A program made the translations under genes and the position numbers. A stretch of DNA of 6,686 nt from Eudoraea sp. (lineage in GTDB: Bacteria; Bacteroidota; Bacteroidia; Flavobacteriales; Flavobacteriaceae), in NCBI GenBank assembly GCA_013042925.1, contig JABDPH010000369.1, positions 1 through 6,686 of the forward strand, given 5' to 3'. The notes beneath the pieces are model-generated. The model made no database searches, was not told the DNA's origin, and saw only the letters and a list, made by a program, of their open reading frames with translations. The first letter of the stretch is position 1, and each line of letters starts with the position of its first letter. Below, in pieces: positions 6,452 to 6,686 of this stretch.

Positions 6452-6470
6452 GACTTTTATAAATAGTCCT
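6450..6470 (+). repeat. Small stem-loop at the end of dgkA
   Basis: AGGACT (6450-6455) and AGTCCT (6465-6470) form a perfect 6-bp stem with a 9-base AT loop (TTTATAAAT), starting inside the dgkA stop codon. There is no T-run after it (TCCTGCG follows), so it is at best a weak attenuator or an mRNA 3'-end stabiliser. The right arm and loop lie inside the candidate ftsK promoter. Confidence 0.3.
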
Positions 6471-6485
6471 TCCTGCGTAAATTTG
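6455..6485 (+). promoter_or_regulatory. ftsK: Candidate Bacteroidota-type promoter of ftsK
   Basis: TAAATTTG (6478-6485) is an exact TAnnTTTG -7 element. TTTT (6455-6458), 19 bases upstream, is a one-mismatch -33. The predicted start near 6492 leaves a leader of about 22 bases to the ATG at 6515. It would allow ftsK to be expressed independently of tpx-dgkA. Confidence 0.5.
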
Positions 6486-6514
6486 TATTTTTACCCCAAA
6501 GAATAGATGATTTA

Positions 6515-6686
6515 ATGGCAAAGAAGAGAAAAAAATCAAAATCCACTTCTTCTAAAAAAGGATTTTCTTTTAAGTTTTCCAAACAAAATAAAATAATACT
6601 GGGCAGCCTTTTGGTACTTCTCAGTATTGCCCTCTTTTTTTCATTTACCTCTTTTTACTTCTCATGGCAGGCAGATCAAAGCCTTC
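6515..6686 (+). CDS. ftsK: DNA translocase FtsK, N-terminal start (3' truncated)
   Basis: An open frame begins at the ATG at 6515 and runs off the window; 57 codons are visible. The protein starts with a very basic, Lys/Ser-rich tail (MAKKRKKSKSTSSKKG), then FSFKFSKQNK, then a first membrane helix at about residues 27-50, ending SWQADQS. This is the usual opening of flavobacterial FtsK/SpoIIIE translocases, which anchor at the division septum through N-terminal helices and pump chromosome ends with a C-terminal RecA-like motor. The motor domain lies outside the window, so the assignment rests on the N-terminus and on the neighbouring dgkA, an order I recall as common in flavobacteria. No Shine-Dalgarno is visible; the leader is A-rich (GAATAGATGATTTA). 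Confidence 0.75.
   Translation, partial: MAKKRKKSKSTSSKKGFSFKFSKQNKIILGSLLVLLSIALFFSFTSFYFSWQADQSL

Overview
The window is chromosomal DNA of a member of the Bacteroidota, most likely a flavobacterium. The AT-rich spacers, A-rich rather than Shine-Dalgarno leaders, several matches to the Bacteroidota promoter form (TTTG, about 19-20 bases, TAnnTTTG), and the tpx-dgkA-ftsK gene order all point that way; the last point rests on family knowledge, not on a search.

Layout from left to right: (1) the 3' end of a plus-strand multi-pass membrane protein resembling DUF1624/HGSNAT-type acyltransferases. (2) Convergent to it, a complete minus-strand dihydrolipoamide dehydrogenase gene (lpdA, E3 of 2-oxoacid dehydrogenases) with a plausible promoter and a possible terminator. 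(3) On the same strand upstream, an Lrp/AsnC-family regulator. (4) Divergent from the regulator across a 156-bp AT-rich spacer with several inverted repeats, a Cys/Met-metabolism PLP enzyme, followed after 64 bp by an NhaC-superfamily transporter. (5) A redox and envelope block: thiol peroxidase (tpx), diacylglycerol kinase-like dgkA overlapping it by 8 bases, and the start of the DNA translocase gene ftsK, which runs off the right edge.

The most distinctive part is the regulator/PLP-enzyme/transporter module. Its layout parallels known methionine-degradation loci, in which an Lrp-type regulator lies beside a methionine gamma-lyase, and NhaC-superfamily proteins have been proposed as methionine transporters. 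A hand alignment suggests, however, that the PLP enzyme lacks the residues that mark classical methionine gamma-lyase (Cys116, Lys240 and Asp241 in Pseudomonas putida numbering). Its substrate is therefore open, and it may belong to a poorly characterised subgroup of the fold. The other genes look like ordinary conserved housekeeping genes. I see no mobile element, CRISPR array, tRNA or rRNA, and no stretch longer than 300 bases without a gene.
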